A stretch of 64,000 nt of DNA from Mucilaginibacter phenanthrenivorans. Its GTDB lineage: Bacteria > Bacteroidota > Bacteroidia > Sphingobacteriales > Sphingobacteriaceae. The stretch spans positions 248,001 through 312,000 of the forward strand of contig NZ_JAHVAP010000010.1 in the NCBI RefSeq assembly GCF_024721155.1, read 5' to 3'. Below the pieces are notes generated by a model. It saw nothing but the letters and a program-made list of their open reading frames with translations. It had not been told where the DNA came from and did not search any database. The position numbers and the translations under genes are program-made. Below are positions 18,197 to 27,182 of this stretch, one piece after another (the first letter of the stretch is position 1; each line of letters begins with the position of its first letter).

Positions 18197-18996
18197 TATT
18201 TTATATATTGAGTAAGAATCGTATTGGGTAGCAATAGCGATTTGATTTTTGCGTAAGGTATAATTAGTTCTGTAGTGCCGGCCGCATAAGGTTTTATTTC
18301 ATACTGATTATAAAGGAACCTTAATCCGGTCGGGGTTATCGAAAAATTATCATTTAACGCGAACTTATTGTCCTTGAAAAAATAGTTGTTGGCAAGTGAG
18401 GCGGTGTCTGCTAACTTTTCGCTTGCACGAAATATGTGTTCCGCTATGCTAGCAAGTTTTGCTTTGTTGACAGGAGCAATTAAATCATCCAGTGTTATAA
18501 TTTTATCGGCCTTGGTATTCCAGTTAATAAAGCCGGTAAACGACGATGGGTGAGCACCACCCATATATGAATAACCACCGATTTCCAGTGTTGTTAAACT
18601 GGAATCCTGCCGTATTATTTTTGTGTAGCAATCGAGCGAGTAAAACATCTCGGCGCTGTTTTCCTTTATGGCGCTTAAATAATTCGCCATAAAGTTTTTC
18701 GATAATTCCTTTAAACTCGTGTCGGGCTTCTCACTCAATTGAAACAGGTTGACAAGCTTTTGTACTATCGTGTCATTCAATTTTTTTTGCCCGGTAAAGT
18801 CCGGATATTTAAATTTCACAACAGTACAGGCGGTGTCGGCTTTTTCACCGCAATCGGCAGCGCGTTGCTTAAATACCGTATATTTAAAAGCCAGTGTATC
18901 CGTATTAATAGCGCTTTTGGTTGTACCTGGTTTACCCCACATACACCCGCTTATCGCGATAGCAACTAAACAAAATACTCCCGGCTGTAATTTCAT
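18196..18996 (-). CDS. Lipoprotein with DUF4163/DUF3298 (RsiV-like) fold
   Basis: 266 residues. 'LVAIAISGCMW' is a lipobox, so the mature protein is lipid-anchored from Cys18. 'VKFKYPDFTG' and 'LTTLEIGGYSYMGGAHPSSFTGFINWN' fit the DUF4163 and DUF3298 modules found in peptidoglycan- or lysozyme-binding RsiV-like proteins. The end overlaps the aspartate kinase start by one base; its start overlaps the GNAT stop by 4 bases, giving a three-gene operon GNAT-lipoprotein-aspartate kinase. Confidence 0.8.
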   Translation of the reverse strand: MKLQPGVFCLVAIAISGCMWGKPGTTKSAINTDTLAFKYTVFKQRAADCGEKADTACTVVKFKYPDFTGQKKLNDTIVQKLVNLFQLSEKPDTSLKELSKNFMANYLSAIKENSAEMFYSLDCYTKIIRQDSSLTTLEIGGYSYMGGAHPSSFTGFINWNTKADKIITLDDLIAPVNKAKLASIAEHIFRASEKLADTASLANNYFFKDNKFALNDNFSITPTGLRFLYNQYEIKPYAAGTTELIIPYAKIKSLLLPNTILTQYIK

Positions 18997-19466
18997 AAAT
19001 TGATATTTAAAAGCTGTTCCTTTGATAACGATGCATTAAGCCAACCGGCTTCAACAGCGGCTCCATATTTGTTCTTATAAAAGTTGATAGCGGGTTCGTT
19101 CCAATCAAGCACCTGCCATACCATTCCGCTAAATCCAAGTTCATTGGCTTCAATTATTAACTTGTCGAATAACAATTTTCCTATTCCTTTTCCGCGCATT
19201 TCTTCAGTTACTATCAGGTCCTCCAAATACAACCTCGATCCCTTCCATGTTGAGTATCGGATATAATAAACGGCGAACCCAACAATGTGACCGTTGTTTT
19301 CGGCCACAAATGCCTTCCATACAGGTTTTTCACCGAAACCAGCATCTTCAAATTCCTGCAAGGTAACGGTAACCTCTTCAGGCGCCTTTTCAAAAAGAGC
19401 CAGTTCGTGTACCAATTCCATTAAACGGGGACAATCTTCTTTTTTTGCTATTCGTATGTTAGTCAT
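18993..19466 (-). CDS. GNAT-family N-acetyltransferase (spermidine/spermine N1-acetyltransferase-like)
   Basis: 157 residues. 'IRIAKKEDCPRLMELVHELA' opens the fold and 'LEDLIVTEEMRGKGIGKLLF' contains the acetyl-CoA loop (RGKGIG); 'VLDWNEPAINFYKNKYGA' is the C-terminal signature shared with SSAT-like diamine acetyltransferases. The ATG at 19466 is preferred: the longer start at 19493 lies in a dispersed repeat (family K). First gene of the operon with the lipoprotein and aspartate kinase. Confidence 0.85.
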   Translation of the reverse strand: MTNIRIAKKEDCPRLMELVHELALFEKAPEEVTVTLQEFEDAGFGEKPVWKAFVAENNGHIVGFAVYYIRYSTWKGSRLYLEDLIVTEEMRGKGIGKLLFDKLIIEANELGFSGMVWQVLDWNEPAINFYKNKYGAAVEAGWLNASLSKEQLLNINL

Positions 19467-19485
19467 TGTGTCATTAGTTATTTTT

Positions 19486-19524
19486 TGAACCATGATTAAG
19501 AGGATTTAAGGATTATCATGATCC
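19486..19524. repeat. Family-K repeat
   Basis: The reverse strand reads ATCATGATAATCCTTAAATC followed by CTCTTAATCATGGTTCA, nearly the same as 37802-37836 in front of alaS. It has inverted ATCATG/CATGAT ends. It supplies the spurious ATG of the longer GNAT frame. Confidence 0.65.
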
Positions 19525-19557
19525 TGTAACTTCAACCAGGCAAATTGTTATTCAAAA

Positions 19558-19590
19558 ATTCCGAAATCGAAAATCCGACTTCCGAAATCC
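19558..19590. repeat. Family-H repeat (CCGAAAT units)
   Basis: ATTCCGAAATCGAAAATCCG continuing ACTTCCGAAATCC. The reverse complement of 37203-37236 differs at only a few positions. It abuts the yggS stop codon (19590). Confidence 0.7.
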
Positions 19591-20279
19591 TAATTGTTTT
19601 TCCAGTGTTTTATCACTCGTTGGCCAAAAATAGTACTGCCCAGCCGTACCATATTGCTGCCCTGCTCTATGGCTAATTTATAGTCGGACGACATGCCCAT
19701 TGATAGCGTATCGAATTTATCGTCCTTTCTAAAAAAGCTTTGTTTTATACCGTCGAAGAATGTTTTTAGCTCGTAATATTCCTCTTTAATTTGTTTTTCG
19801 CTGTCGGTATTGGTGGCGATACCCATCAAGCCCCTTATCCTGATGTGTTTTAAGGAAGTAAACTCTTCCGATCTCAGTAATTCAATTACCTCGTCAAAAC
19901 CCAGTCCAAATTTCGTTTCCTCATCGGCAATATAAACCTGCAGCAGGCAGTCGATAACTCTGTTATTCTTTTCGGCATGCTTATTTATTTCCTGTAAAAG
20001 TTTCAGGCTATCAACAGACTGGATCATGCTGATGAACGGTGCGATATATTTAACTTTATTGCTTTGCAGGTGCCCGATCAGGTGCCATTCGATGTCCTTT
20101 GGTAACTGTTCGTACTTTTCTACAAGTTCCTGCACCATATTTTCGCCAAATAAGCGTTGTCCTGTTTGGTAGGCCTCCAGCACTTCATTAACCGGTTTGG
20201 TTTTTGATACTGCTATTAAGATAACATTTATAAGTTCAGTTTCTTTTTTTAAGCTTTTGATGTTCTCTGCTATGCTCAT
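19590..20279 (-). CDS. yggS: YggS-family pyridoxal phosphate homeostasis protein
   Basis: 229 residues, usual length. The PLP-binding lysine is in 'VILIAVSKTKPVNEV'; 'GENMVQELVEKYEQLP' and 'IEWHLIGHLQSNKVKYI' are the family signature, with 'IRGLMGIATNTD' and 'LSMGMSSDYKLAIEQGSNMVRLGSTIFG' at the end. It binds and buffers PLP without known catalysis. Divergent from the DUF4296 lipoprotein gene. Confidence 0.95.
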   Translation of the reverse strand: MSIAENIKSLKKETELINVILIAVSKTKPVNEVLEAYQTGQRLFGENMVQELVEKYEQLPKDIEWHLIGHLQSNKVKYIAPFISMIQSVDSLKLLQEINKHAEKNNRVIDCLLQVYIADEETKFGLGFDEVIELLRSEEFTSLKHIRIRGLMGIATNTDSEKQIKEEYYELKTFFDGIKQSFFRKDDKFDTLSMGMSSDYKLAIEQGSNMVRLGSTIFGQRVIKHWKNN

Positions 20280-20286
20280 TAATCCG

Positions 20287-20294
20287 TAAATTTG
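20287..20294 (+). promoter_or_regulatory. -7 promoter box of the DUF4296-mutS2 operon
   Basis: TAAATTTG, exact match, 27 bases upstream of the ATG at 20322, giving a short normal leader. Confidence 0.55.
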
Positions 20295-20321
20295 CTTAAT
20301 TATTCGCCGCTAAATTACAGA

Positions 20322-20723
20322 ATGCGTAAATATATCACCTTGTTTTTTTCAGCAACGCTTTTTTTATTTTCATGTAAGGGAACTAAAGGGCCTAATGGAG
20401 TTATAAATCACGACCAAATGGTCAGCCTGTTAACAGAGGTTCACCTTGTTGACGGACGAAGCTATGGTAACAACCAGATGCAGGATAGCCTGATTAAATA
20501 CGGCACTGTGAGATACGAGGCAGTATTTAAAAGATTTCATACCGATTCCGCAGAATTCAGGAAGAGCCTTAAATATTATTCAACCCAGCCGGTTGAATTG
20601 CAAAAGATGTACGATCAGATATTAATAAACCTGAAGAAGAAGGCTGATTCGCTGAATAGCCTGCAGCATGTAGCCGATTCCATAAGGAGGAAACAAACGA
20701 AAAAGAATGCTTTACCCCAGTAA
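20322..20723 (+). CDS. DUF4296 lipoprotein
   Basis: 133 residues from the ATG at 20322. 'ITLFFSATLFLFSCKG' is a lipoprotein signal with Cys lipobox. The helical domain 'HDQMVSLLTEVHLVDGRSY' through 'FRKSLKYYSTQPVELQKMYDQIL' matches the DUF4296 pattern common in Bacteroidota, usually beside dhoD- or mutS2-type genes. Function unknown. The upstream in-frame ATG at 20292 would overlap the promoter box and disrupt the signal peptide. Overlaps mutS2 by 17 bases. Confidence 0.82.
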   Translation: MRKYITLFFSATLFLFSCKGTKGPNGVINHDQMVSLLTEVHLVDGRSYGNNQMQDSLIKYGTVRYEAVFKRFHTDSAEFRKSLKYYSTQPVELQKMYDQILINLKKKADSLNSLQHVADSIRRKQTKKNALPQ

Positions 20724-23070
20724 TAGTGTTGACAAACTCGGTTTTACCGAGGTAAAGGAACTGATAAAAACGCACTGCCTTAGCGAGATGGGCAGGCAAA
20801 TGGTGGACAAGATCCAGGTAATGAATAATTACGACCAGATCCGTAAATTTCTTTACCAAACCAGCGAGTTTAAAAATATAATGGAGAATGACGCTCCGTT
20901 ACCCATTCATCATTTTTTCGACATTAAGTCGCTTGCCAACAAGGCGAAAATTGAGGGCGCGTTTTTAAGCGAGGAAGAATTTTACCAGGTACAGGCGTCT
21001 TTGACTACGGTATTCGCTGTGATCGGTTATTTTAACGAAAGGGAAGGACAGTACCCCAACCTGGAAGCTTTGTTTGAACACCTGCCCATAGAAAAAGCTA
21101 TCCTTAAGAAGATCGACCTTGTTATCGACCAAAAAGGAAAGATCAGACCCAATGCCTCAAGGGACTTACAGGAAATAACTTCAGGTATCGCAAAAGCTGA
21201 ACAGGAGGCCCGTAAAAAGATCGACGTTATATTCAAAAGTGCAACTGGCAATGGGTGGACGGCAGACGGATCACTAACTGTTCGCGATGGGCGGTTGTGC
21301 ATTCCATTGCTTGCAGAAAACAAACGCAAGCTGAAAGGGTTCATTCACGATGAATCAGCGTCCGGTCAAACCGTTTACATGGAGCCGGAAGAGGTTTTTA
21401 CCCTGAATAATAAGATCCGCGACCTTGAGTTTGAACGCAGGCGCGAGATCGTAAAAATATTAACAGGCTTAACTGATGAACTGAGGCCTTACGTTCCACT
21501 TTTACTTTCCTATCATGGTTTGTTGACCAAGCTTGATTTTGTTAGAGCCAAAGCGCTTTTTGCGATAGACATTGAGGGCAACATGCCCGAAGTGGTTAAT
21601 GACGCCCGGCTTAAACTGACAAATGCCCGTCATCCATTATTGCTGTTAAACTTCAAGAAGGAAGGTAAGACGGTGGTGCCATTAAATGTGCAAATTGATG
21701 AGGGAACACGGATTATTGTAGTATCGGGGCCAAACGCTGGTGGTAAATCTGTTTGCATGAAAACTGTGGGTTTATTACAGATGATGGTACAAGCTGGTTT
21801 GTTGATCTCTGCGGCTGAGGGAAGTGTTGCAGGCGTGTTTAAACAGCTGTTTGTTGATATTGGGGATGACCAATCTATTGAAAGCGATTTAAGTACCTAC
21901 AGCGCTCATCTGTCAAAAATGAAAAATTTTGTGGAGCAGGCCAACGGTAAAACCCTGATCCTGATAGATGAATTTGGTACCGGAACCGATCCGCAATTTG
22001 GCGGGCCTATTGCCGAGGCGGTGTTGGAATCGTTAAATCATAAAAAGGTAAAGGGCATGGTAACCACCCATTATTCGAACCTTAAGATCTTTGCCAGCCA
22101 TACTGAGGGGATTGAAAATGCATCTATGCTATTCAATAACGTGGAAATGAAGCCGCTTTATATGCTTGAAGTCGGAAAGCCGGGAAGTTCTTATGCTTTT
22201 GAAATAGCGCAAAAAATTGGTTTGCCGCAAAATGTGCTCAACCTGGCAAAAAATAAGGTGAGCGCGGGACAAAAAAAGGTAGATACTTTACTAGTCGACC
22301 TGGAGCGCGAGAAGAAGGAGATCTTCGATACCAAACTAAAGCTGGATAAACAACAGCGACAGGTAAATGCTCTGCTTGCCGAAAATGAAACACTTAAAAG
22401 CTATTTAGAGGAAAATAAGAAGGCGCTGATAAGGGATGCGAAGGACCAGGCGAAGAACATTATTCTGAACGCCAACAAGCTGGTCGAAAATACCATCTCT
22501 GAAATTAAAAGCAGCAATGCTGATAAGGAGAAAACAAAAACACTTCGTGAGAACTTAAACGCGGAGTTGCAAAAGAATACGGTTAAGCCAGCTACTCCGA
22601 AATCTTCATCAATAGAAGACGAAGAATTAAAGCCCGGTGATTGGGTAAAGCTCACAGACAGCGAGACCACAGGGCAGGTTATTGAGCTGATAAAGGATAA
22701 TGTAGTAATTGCCATTGGTGATCTGCGTACCGTGGCGAAGCGGAAGCGCGTGATGAAGGTTTCAAGGTCAGCGGTTCCGAAAGAGATAAGGAAGAGCTTC
22801 AGCACACAAACCAGCGATATATCGAGCTTCAGCCCCGAAATTGATGTGCGCGGAATGCGTACCGAGGACGCCCTGGGTAATATTGAAAGATTGTTTGACC
22901 GTGCGGTGATGATGGGTTTTGGTAATTTAAAGATCATCCACGGTAAGGGGGATGGCATCCTTCGCAAGATGATTCGTCAATATTTAAAAAAATATGAGCA
23001 GGTTGACAGGATGGAGGACGAGCATTTAGATCGCGGCGGGGATGGGATCACTTATGTATATTTGAAATAA
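20707..23070 (+). CDS. mutS2: Endonuclease MutS2
   Basis: 787 residues. MutS-type core and lever (~1-310), ATPase with Walker A 'GPNAGGKS' near 341-348, Walker B 'LILIDEFGTGTDPQFG' and 'GMVTTHYSNLKIFA'. A long Lys/Glu coiled-coil (~520-620) follows, then a KOW-like segment 'LKPGDWVKL' and the C-terminal Smr nuclease domain from 'EIDVRGMRTEDAL' (~711) to 'LKIIHGKGDGILRKMIRQYL'. MutS2 acts on branched DNA and on collided ribosomes, not in classical mismatch repair. Confidence 0.95.
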   Translation: MLYPSNSVDKLGFTEVKELIKTHCLSEMGRQMVDKIQVMNNYDQIRKFLYQTSEFKNIMENDAPLPIHHFFDIKSLANKAKIEGAFLSEEEFYQVQASLTTVFAVIGYFNEREGQYPNLEALFEHLPIEKAILKKIDLVIDQKGKIRPNASRDLQEITSGIAKAEQEARKKIDVIFKSATGNGWTADGSLTVRDGRLCIPLLAENKRKLKGFIHDESASGQTVYMEPEEVFTLNNKIRDLEFERRREIVKILTGLTDELRPYVPLLLSYHGLLTKLDFVRAKALFAIDIEGNMPEVVNDARLKLTNARHPLLLLNFKKEGKTVVPLNVQIDEGTRIIVVSGPNAGGKSVCMKTVGLLQMMVQAGLLISAAEGSVAGVFKQLFVDIGDDQSIESDLSTYSAHLSKMKNFVEQANGKTLILIDEFGTGTDPQFGGPIAEAVLESLNHKKVKGMVTTHYSNLKIFASHTEGIENASMLFNNVEMKPLYMLEVGKPGSSYAFEIAQKIGLPQNVLNLAKNKVSAGQKKVDTLLVDLEREKKEIFDTKLKLDKQQRQVNALLAENETLKSYLEENKKALIRDAKDQAKNIILNANKLVENTISEIKSSNADKEKTKTLRENLNAELQKNTVKPATPKSSSIEDEELKPGDWVKLTDSETTGQVIELIKDNVVIAIGDLRTVAKRKRVMKVSRSAVPKEIRKSFSTQTSDISSFSPEIDVRGMRTEDALGNIERLFDRAVMMGFGNLKIIHGKGDGILRKMIRQYLKKYEQVDRMEDEHLDRGGDGITYVYLK

Positions 23071-23154
23071 GACCGGGATTTTTCAGTTGTTGTTTGTTTT
23101 ATCAAGGCGTTCAAGAGGGCGTCGCCGTTAAGGGATTTTAAGGATTTTATAGAT

Positions 23155-24231
23155 ATGAAGACCAAATTTTGGATTTGTTTAGTTGCTATCTTAGTTAGCC
23201 TCAACTGTGTTGGACAAAAAATTGTAAAGTTCAATGATCCACATATTCGGTATTCCGGCCGGATTGCCATTTTGGATACCGCTGCTCAGCTTTCCTGGTC
23301 TGCAAATTCTATAAGAATAAACTTTACAGGTACAAGCGTAAGTGCAACGCTAAAGGACGAACGAAGCGACAATAACTATAATATCATAGTTGACGGCAAG
23401 ATCCTAAGTGTTTTTCACCCGGAAGCTGCAAAAAAAGAGTATGTGCTTGCATCTGGGTTGTCCGCAGGCAAACACACACTTGAAATATTTAAGCGTACCG
23501 AATGGGCTATGGGCAAAACCTGGTTTTACCAGTTTAAGCTGGATAAAGGCGGGAAATTTTTGTCGGCGCCTACAGTTGGTAAACATAAAATCGAATATTT
23601 TGGAGATTCTATCACCTGTGGATATGCCGATGAAGATACTACAGGGCAGGATAGGGGCACTAGTCCGTTCGAGAATGGTTATCTGAGCTATGCGGCATTA
23701 ACGGCGAGGCACTATAATGCCGAATTTTATAGCACTTCAAAAAGCGGGATTGGCATAACTATTAGTTGGTTTCCTTTGGTAATGTCGGAAATGTACGACC
23801 GGTTGGACGCAACTGATCCGAACAGCAAATGGGATTTTTCAAAGTATACGCCCGACCTGGTAATTATCAACCTGTTTCAAAACGATTCCTGGCTGGTAAA
23901 AATGCCGGACAACGAGCAATTTAAGGCAAAGTTTGGCACAACCCCACCAACACCGGAGTTTATTATTAACGCCTACCAAAGCTTTGTAAAAAGTGTAAGG
24001 GCTAAATATCCCAAGGCCCAAATCCTATGTATTCTTGGTAGTATGGACGCAACCAAAGCCGGTTCGCCGTGGCCCGGGTATATTGAAAAGGCTGTTGCCG
24101 GGTTAAATGATAAAAAGATATATACTCATTTTATCCCTTACAAAAACACAAACGGACATCCCAGTGTTAAAGAACAGCAGCTTATGGCTAACGATCTGAT
24201 CGCGTTTATAGATAAGACAATTTCCTGGTGA
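23155..24231 (+). CDS. Secreted SGNH hydrolase, carbohydrate esterase family 2 type
   Basis: 358 residues with a signal peptide ending near 'NCVG|QK'. The N-terminal jelly roll (~25-140, 'IRYSGRIAILDT', 'LSAGKHTLEIFKRTE') precedes the SGNH domain, with the nucleophile Ser in 'KIEYFGDSITCGYADE', Asn in 'VIINLFQNDSW' and His in 'NTNGHPSVKEQQ'. This two-domain order is that of CE2 acetylxylan esterases. It probably deacetylates hemicellulose in the periplasm or outside the cell. No xylanase or SusCD genes are adjacent. Confidence 0.87.
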   Translation: MKTKFWICLVAILVSLNCVGQKIVKFNDPHIRYSGRIAILDTAAQLSWSANSIRINFTGTSVSATLKDERSDNNYNIIVDGKILSVFHPEAAKKEYVLASGLSAGKHTLEIFKRTEWAMGKTWFYQFKLDKGGKFLSAPTVGKHKIEYFGDSITCGYADEDTTGQDRGTSPFENGYLSYAALTARHYNAEFYSTSKSGIGITISWFPLVMSEMYDRLDATDPNSKWDFSKYTPDLVIINLFQNDSWLVKMPDNEQFKAKFGTTPPTPEFIINAYQSFVKSVRAKYPKAQILCILGSMDATKAGSPWPGYIEKAVAGLNDKKIYTHFIPYKNTNGHPSVKEQQLMANDLIAFIDKTISW

Positions 24232-24232
24232 T

Positions 24233-24310
24233 GGGGAAAGTCCGAAAGTCAGTAAAGACAGAAAGATTAAATGTAGTTCATTTCAGTTTTTATTGACTTC
24301 CCGACTATTT
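24233..24310. repeat. Family-I inverted array (AGTCCGAAAGTCAGT units)
   Basis: The left part GGGGAAAGTCCGAAAGTCAG and the right part TATTGACTTCCCGACTATTT span the whole gap between two convergent stop codons (24231 and 24309). Related copies at 56750 and 63395. Probably a bidirectional terminator. Confidence 0.65.
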
Positions 24311-24884
24311 ACGATTCTACATGATCATTTCCGCCTTCAACATCCTCGCCAACTTTTTGTTGATCGGATAATTCATTTGGTCCGGGAATATTCGGCTCGT
24401 TTTCATTATCGGCGGTTCCTTCCTGGTAACCATCAGCTCCTTTGTGAGGCTTGTCATTTTCACCATTGCCGCGTTCAACAGGATCAGGTTTCGGCTCGGC
24501 GTCGCTCAAATTTGCATAGGGCTGTGCCTTTGCATAGTTTGGTTCGCCATCCTGTTCTTTTGGTTTAAAGTTATTGCTTTCTGTGTGTTCTTCTAATGGC
24601 TCGGTACGGGCGAAATATGCATTGGAATAGCCTGCGTTTTGTGAAGGATTATTTTTATCATCTCCGGCAGGAGTATTGCTGTTTTTTCCAAAACTCTGAC
24701 CTCCCATTGGCTGCCCTTCCTTTACCGGCTTCATGTTGTTTTCACTTTTGCCATAAAGATTTCTTTCCAGGTTTTTTTCGTCCAGGTTCTCATCGTCTTC
24801 AACACGCCAGGCGTTTGGTTTAGCAGTGGGTTTACCTGAGTTATCGTCCCAGTTATCCAGGTGTTTGTTTTTGTCGAATTCCAT
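24309..24884 (-). CDS. Hydrophilic, intrinsically disordered hypothetical protein
   Basis: 191 residues, no hydrophobic stretch, very rich in Asn, Glu, Asp, Lys, Gly and Pro ('EFDKNKHLDNWDDNSGKP', 'DDKNNPSQNAGYSNAYF', 'GGNDHVES'). No Cys. This composition is that of a disordered, hydration- or stress-type protein; I recognise no family. It has its own 131-base upstream gap shared divergently with scoA. A coding role is supported by its length without stops and by bordering repeats respecting its end. Confidence 0.65.
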   Translation of the reverse strand: MEFDKNKHLDNWDDNSGKPTAKPNAWRVEDDENLDEKNLERNLYGKSENNMKPVKEGQPMGGQSFGKNSNTPAGDDKNNPSQNAGYSNAYFARTEPLEEHTESNNFKPKEQDGEPNYAKAQPYANLSDAEPKPDPVERGNGENDKPHKGADGYQEGTADNENEPNIPGPNELSDQQKVGEDVEGGNDHVES

Positions 24885-24988
24885 AAGTTTGCTTGTTGAT
24901 GTATAAATAATTACGCCTCAGCGTTGTAATTGTTTTGAATTTTATTTATCGATATACAATTGTCCATCATCTATGGGCAAAAAAGAAC

Positions 24989-24996
24989 TAATTTTG
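24989..24996 (+). promoter_or_regulatory. -7 promoter box of scoA
   Basis: TAATTTTG, exact TAnnTTTG match, 19 bases before the scoA ATG; TTG at 24960 is a possible but distant -33 element. Confidence 0.5.
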
Positions 24997-25015
24997 CCCC
25001 AACCAATTATACAAC

Positions 25016-25711
25016 ATGAATAAAACAGTTAGCGGCGCTGACGAGGCTATCCGGGATATTGAGGACGGCATGATCTTGATGATGGGTGGGTTCGGCATGA
25101 GCGGGCTGCCAGAAAATTGCATAGCGGCTTTAGTGAAAAAGGGAGTAAAGGATTTAACCTGCATCTCCAATAATGCAGGTGTTGATGATTTTGGCATCGG
25201 CCTAATGTTAAAGCAACGCCAGGTAAAAAAAATGATCTCATCATACGTGGGGGAAAACGCAGAATTTGAGCGCCAGTTATTAAGCGGCGAACTTGAAGTT
25301 GAACTAATTCCACAGGGTACGCTTGCCACCCGCTGCATGGCGGCGGGATACGGAATGCCGGCAATTTTCACCCCTGCGGGAATAGGAACAGAAGTCGCTA
25401 TTGGTAAGGAAGTAAGAAACTTCAACGGTAAGGATTATTTAATGGAGATGGCCTTTGAAGCGGACTTTGCCATAGTAAAAGCCTGGAAGGGCGATACCAT
25501 GGGGAATTTAGTTTACCGTGCCACTGCCCGTAATTTTAATGCAGTTATGGCCATGGCCGGTAAAATTACCATCGCGGAAGTAGAGGAACTGGTAGAACCC
25601 GGGGAAATTGACCCGGATCATGTTCATACACCCGGGATTTACGTACACCGGATTTTTCAGGGGAAAAACTACGAAAAGCGCATTGAACAACGTACAGTGC
25701 GTAAAAAATAG
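25016..25711 (+). CDS. scoA: 3-oxoacid CoA-transferase subunit A
   Basis: 231 residues. 'GMILMMGGFGMSGLPENCIAAL' holds the CoA-binding glycine loop of family I transferases; 'NNAGVDDFGIGLML', 'EVELIPQGTLATRCMAAGYGMPAIFTPAG' and 'EMAFEADFAIVKAWKGD' follow. With subunit B it moves CoA from succinyl-CoA to acetoacetate (ketone-body use) or a related acid. Subunit B is 113 bases downstream, separated by a palindromic repeat. Confidence 0.92.
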   Translation: MNKTVSGADEAIRDIEDGMILMMGGFGMSGLPENCIAALVKKGVKDLTCISNNAGVDDFGIGLMLKQRQVKKMISSYVGENAEFERQLLSGELEVELIPQGTLATRCMAAGYGMPAIFTPAGIGTEVAIGKEVRNFNGKDYLMEMAFEADFAIVKAWKGDTMGNLVYRATARNFNAVMAMAGKITIAEVEELVEPGEIDPDHVHTPGIYVHRIFQGKNYEKRIEQRTVRKK

Positions 25712-25718
25712 ACACCTT

Positions 25719-25810
25719 GTCATTGTGAGCGATAGCGCGGCAATCTCGTAGCTCTGCATAGCGAATATGCATAGCTACGAGGTTGCTTCGTCGTTCCTGC
25801 TCGCAATGAC
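25719..25810. repeat. Family-B palindromic element (CATTGCGAGC type)
   Basis: 92 bases: the outer GTCATTG/CAATGAC arms are complementary, then GCGGCAATCTCGTAGC pairs imperfectly with GCTACGAGGTTGC, around a TATGCATA centre. Same family as 31268-31386. It lies inside the scoA-scoB operon, 8 bases after the scoA stop. Confidence 0.85.
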
Positions 25811-25824
25811 ATAAAGAAGAAGTT

Positions 25825-26481
25825 ATGTTAGACAAAGAAGGAATAGCAAAACGAATTGCTAAGGAAATAAAGGACGGATATTACGTAAATCTTGGCATCG
25901 GGATCCCGACGCTGGTTGCTAATTACATCCCGGAGAATATAGATGTGGTTTTACAATCTGAAAACGGATTGCTGGGCATGGGCCCTTTTCCGTTCGAGGG
26001 CGAAGAGGATGCAGATATTATTAACGCAGGCAAACAAACCATTACCATGTTGCCCGGCTCTGCGGTGTTTGATTCGGCGATGAGCTTTGGGATGATCAGG
26101 GCAAAAAAGGTGAACCTAACGATACTGGGCGCCATGGAAGTTTCAGAAAACGGCGACATTGCCAATTGGAAAATTCCTGGTAAAATGGTTAAGGGAATGG
26201 GCGGCGCCATGGATCTGGTGGCATCGGCAGAGAATATAATTGTTGCCATGCAGCATGTGAACAAAGCAGGCGAATCAAAGCTGCTACCAAATTGTACGTT
26301 GCCTTTAACCGGCGTAAACTGCGTTAAGAAAATCGTGACAGAACTGGCCGTGCTTGATGTATTACCTGAAGGAGGATTTAAACTTTTAGAGCGTGCTCCC
26401 GGTGTAAGCGTTGAAGAAATTAAAAAAGCTACTGCCGGAAAGTTGATTATTGAGGGCGAAGTGCCGGAGATGGTTATTTAG
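25825..26481 (+). CDS. scoB: 3-oxoacid CoA-transferase subunit B
   Basis: 218 residues. The catalytic glutamate is in 'VVLQSENGLLGMG'; 'YYVNLGIGIPTLVANYIPE' opens the fold, with 'VTELAVLDVLPEGGFKLLERAPGV' at the end. It forms the active transferase with subunit A. The distance of 113 bases from scoA is long for a two-subunit enzyme and is accounted for by the inserted repeat. Confidence 0.93.
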   Translation: MLDKEGIAKRIAKEIKDGYYVNLGIGIPTLVANYIPENIDVVLQSENGLLGMGPFPFEGEEDADIINAGKQTITMLPGSAVFDSAMSFGMIRAKKVNLTILGAMEVSENGDIANWKIPGKMVKGMGGAMDLVASAENIIVAMQHVNKAGESKLLPNCTLPLTGVNCVKKIVTELAVLDVLPEGGFKLLERAPGVSVEEIKKATAGKLIIEGEVPEMVI

Positions 26482-26549
26482 TTCATAGCTGATAGTTCAT
26501 GGTAGCTGTCATTTTCGACTATGAACCATCAACTATGATCCATGAACCG
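26481..26549. repeat. Family-C inverted array (TTCATAGTTGATAG units)
   Basis: GTTCATAGCTGATAGTTCAT (left) against GACTATGAACCATCAACTAT (right), starting at the last base of the scoB stop and ending beside the udk stop (26550). Sits between two convergent genes. Confidence 0.75.
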
Positions 26550-27182
26550 CTACAACAAGCGCTCCCTTAAATCCTTCGAAATTTCCTCCGTTACGCAAAT
26601 AATATCTTCAGCCTTGTGACTGTTATTTACGATTACCTTATCGCATTCGTCCTTATAAGGCAGCAGGAACTCTTTGTAGGCAGGCTGCACATGGTTTGCC
26701 CATCTGTACATCACATCCTCGTGCGAATAACCGCGTTCCAGTAAGTCTCGTTTAAGGCGGCGTTGCAGGGCTATATCATCATCAGCCTCAATGAAGATCT
26801 TCAGGTCAAGTGTTTCGGAGATCTTTTTAAAATGGAGGATGAATAAGCCTTCAACAATTATGATGGGCGCAGATTTTATCTCCAGCATTTTGGGGATGGC
26901 ATCGGCATTATTAAAGGTGTATTCCTTTTTTAGAATCGTTTTGCCGTTTAGCAGGCTGTCAATGTCTGCCTCAAAATGGTCATGATCAATAGTAGAAGGA
27001 AGATCGAAGTTATAAAGCGCAATTTCCTCCTTGGTCATGTTATCAGCCACAGAAAAATAGTAGTCATCCTGCGATACAAGGCATACCTCATCCGCAGAAA
27101 AATGCTCGAGAAAACACTTCAAAAAAAAAGTTTTGCCGGAGCCGCTTCCCCCGGCAATACCCATTATATATGGTTTATTCAT
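26550..27182 (-). CDS. udk: Uridine kinase
   Basis: 210 residues. P-loop 'GIAGGSGSGKT' at residues 8-18; 'VSQDDYYF', 'YNFDLPSTIDHDHFEADI' and 'IVEGLFILHF' are the uridine kinase blocks, with 'IFIEADDDIALQRRLKRD' the lid. It phosphorylates uridine and cytidine in pyrimidine salvage. Its start overlaps the end of the LysM/RlpA-like gene by 8 bases. Confidence 0.92.
   Translation of the reverse strand: MNKPYIMGIAGGSGSGKTFFLKCFLEHFSADEVCLVSQDDYYFSVADNMTKEEIALYNFDLPSTIDHDHFEADIDSLLNGKTILKKEYTFNNADAIPKMLEIKSAPIIIVEGLFILHFKKISETLDLKIFIEADDDIALQRRLKRDLLERGYSHEDVMYRWANHVQPAYKEFLLPYKDECDKVIVNNSHKAEDIICVTEEISKDLRERLL

Noticed and set aside
25566..25835. 89-residue minus-strand frame across the scoA-scoB gap
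   Set aside because: It is the antisense of scoA plus the palindromic family-B element; no conserved features.
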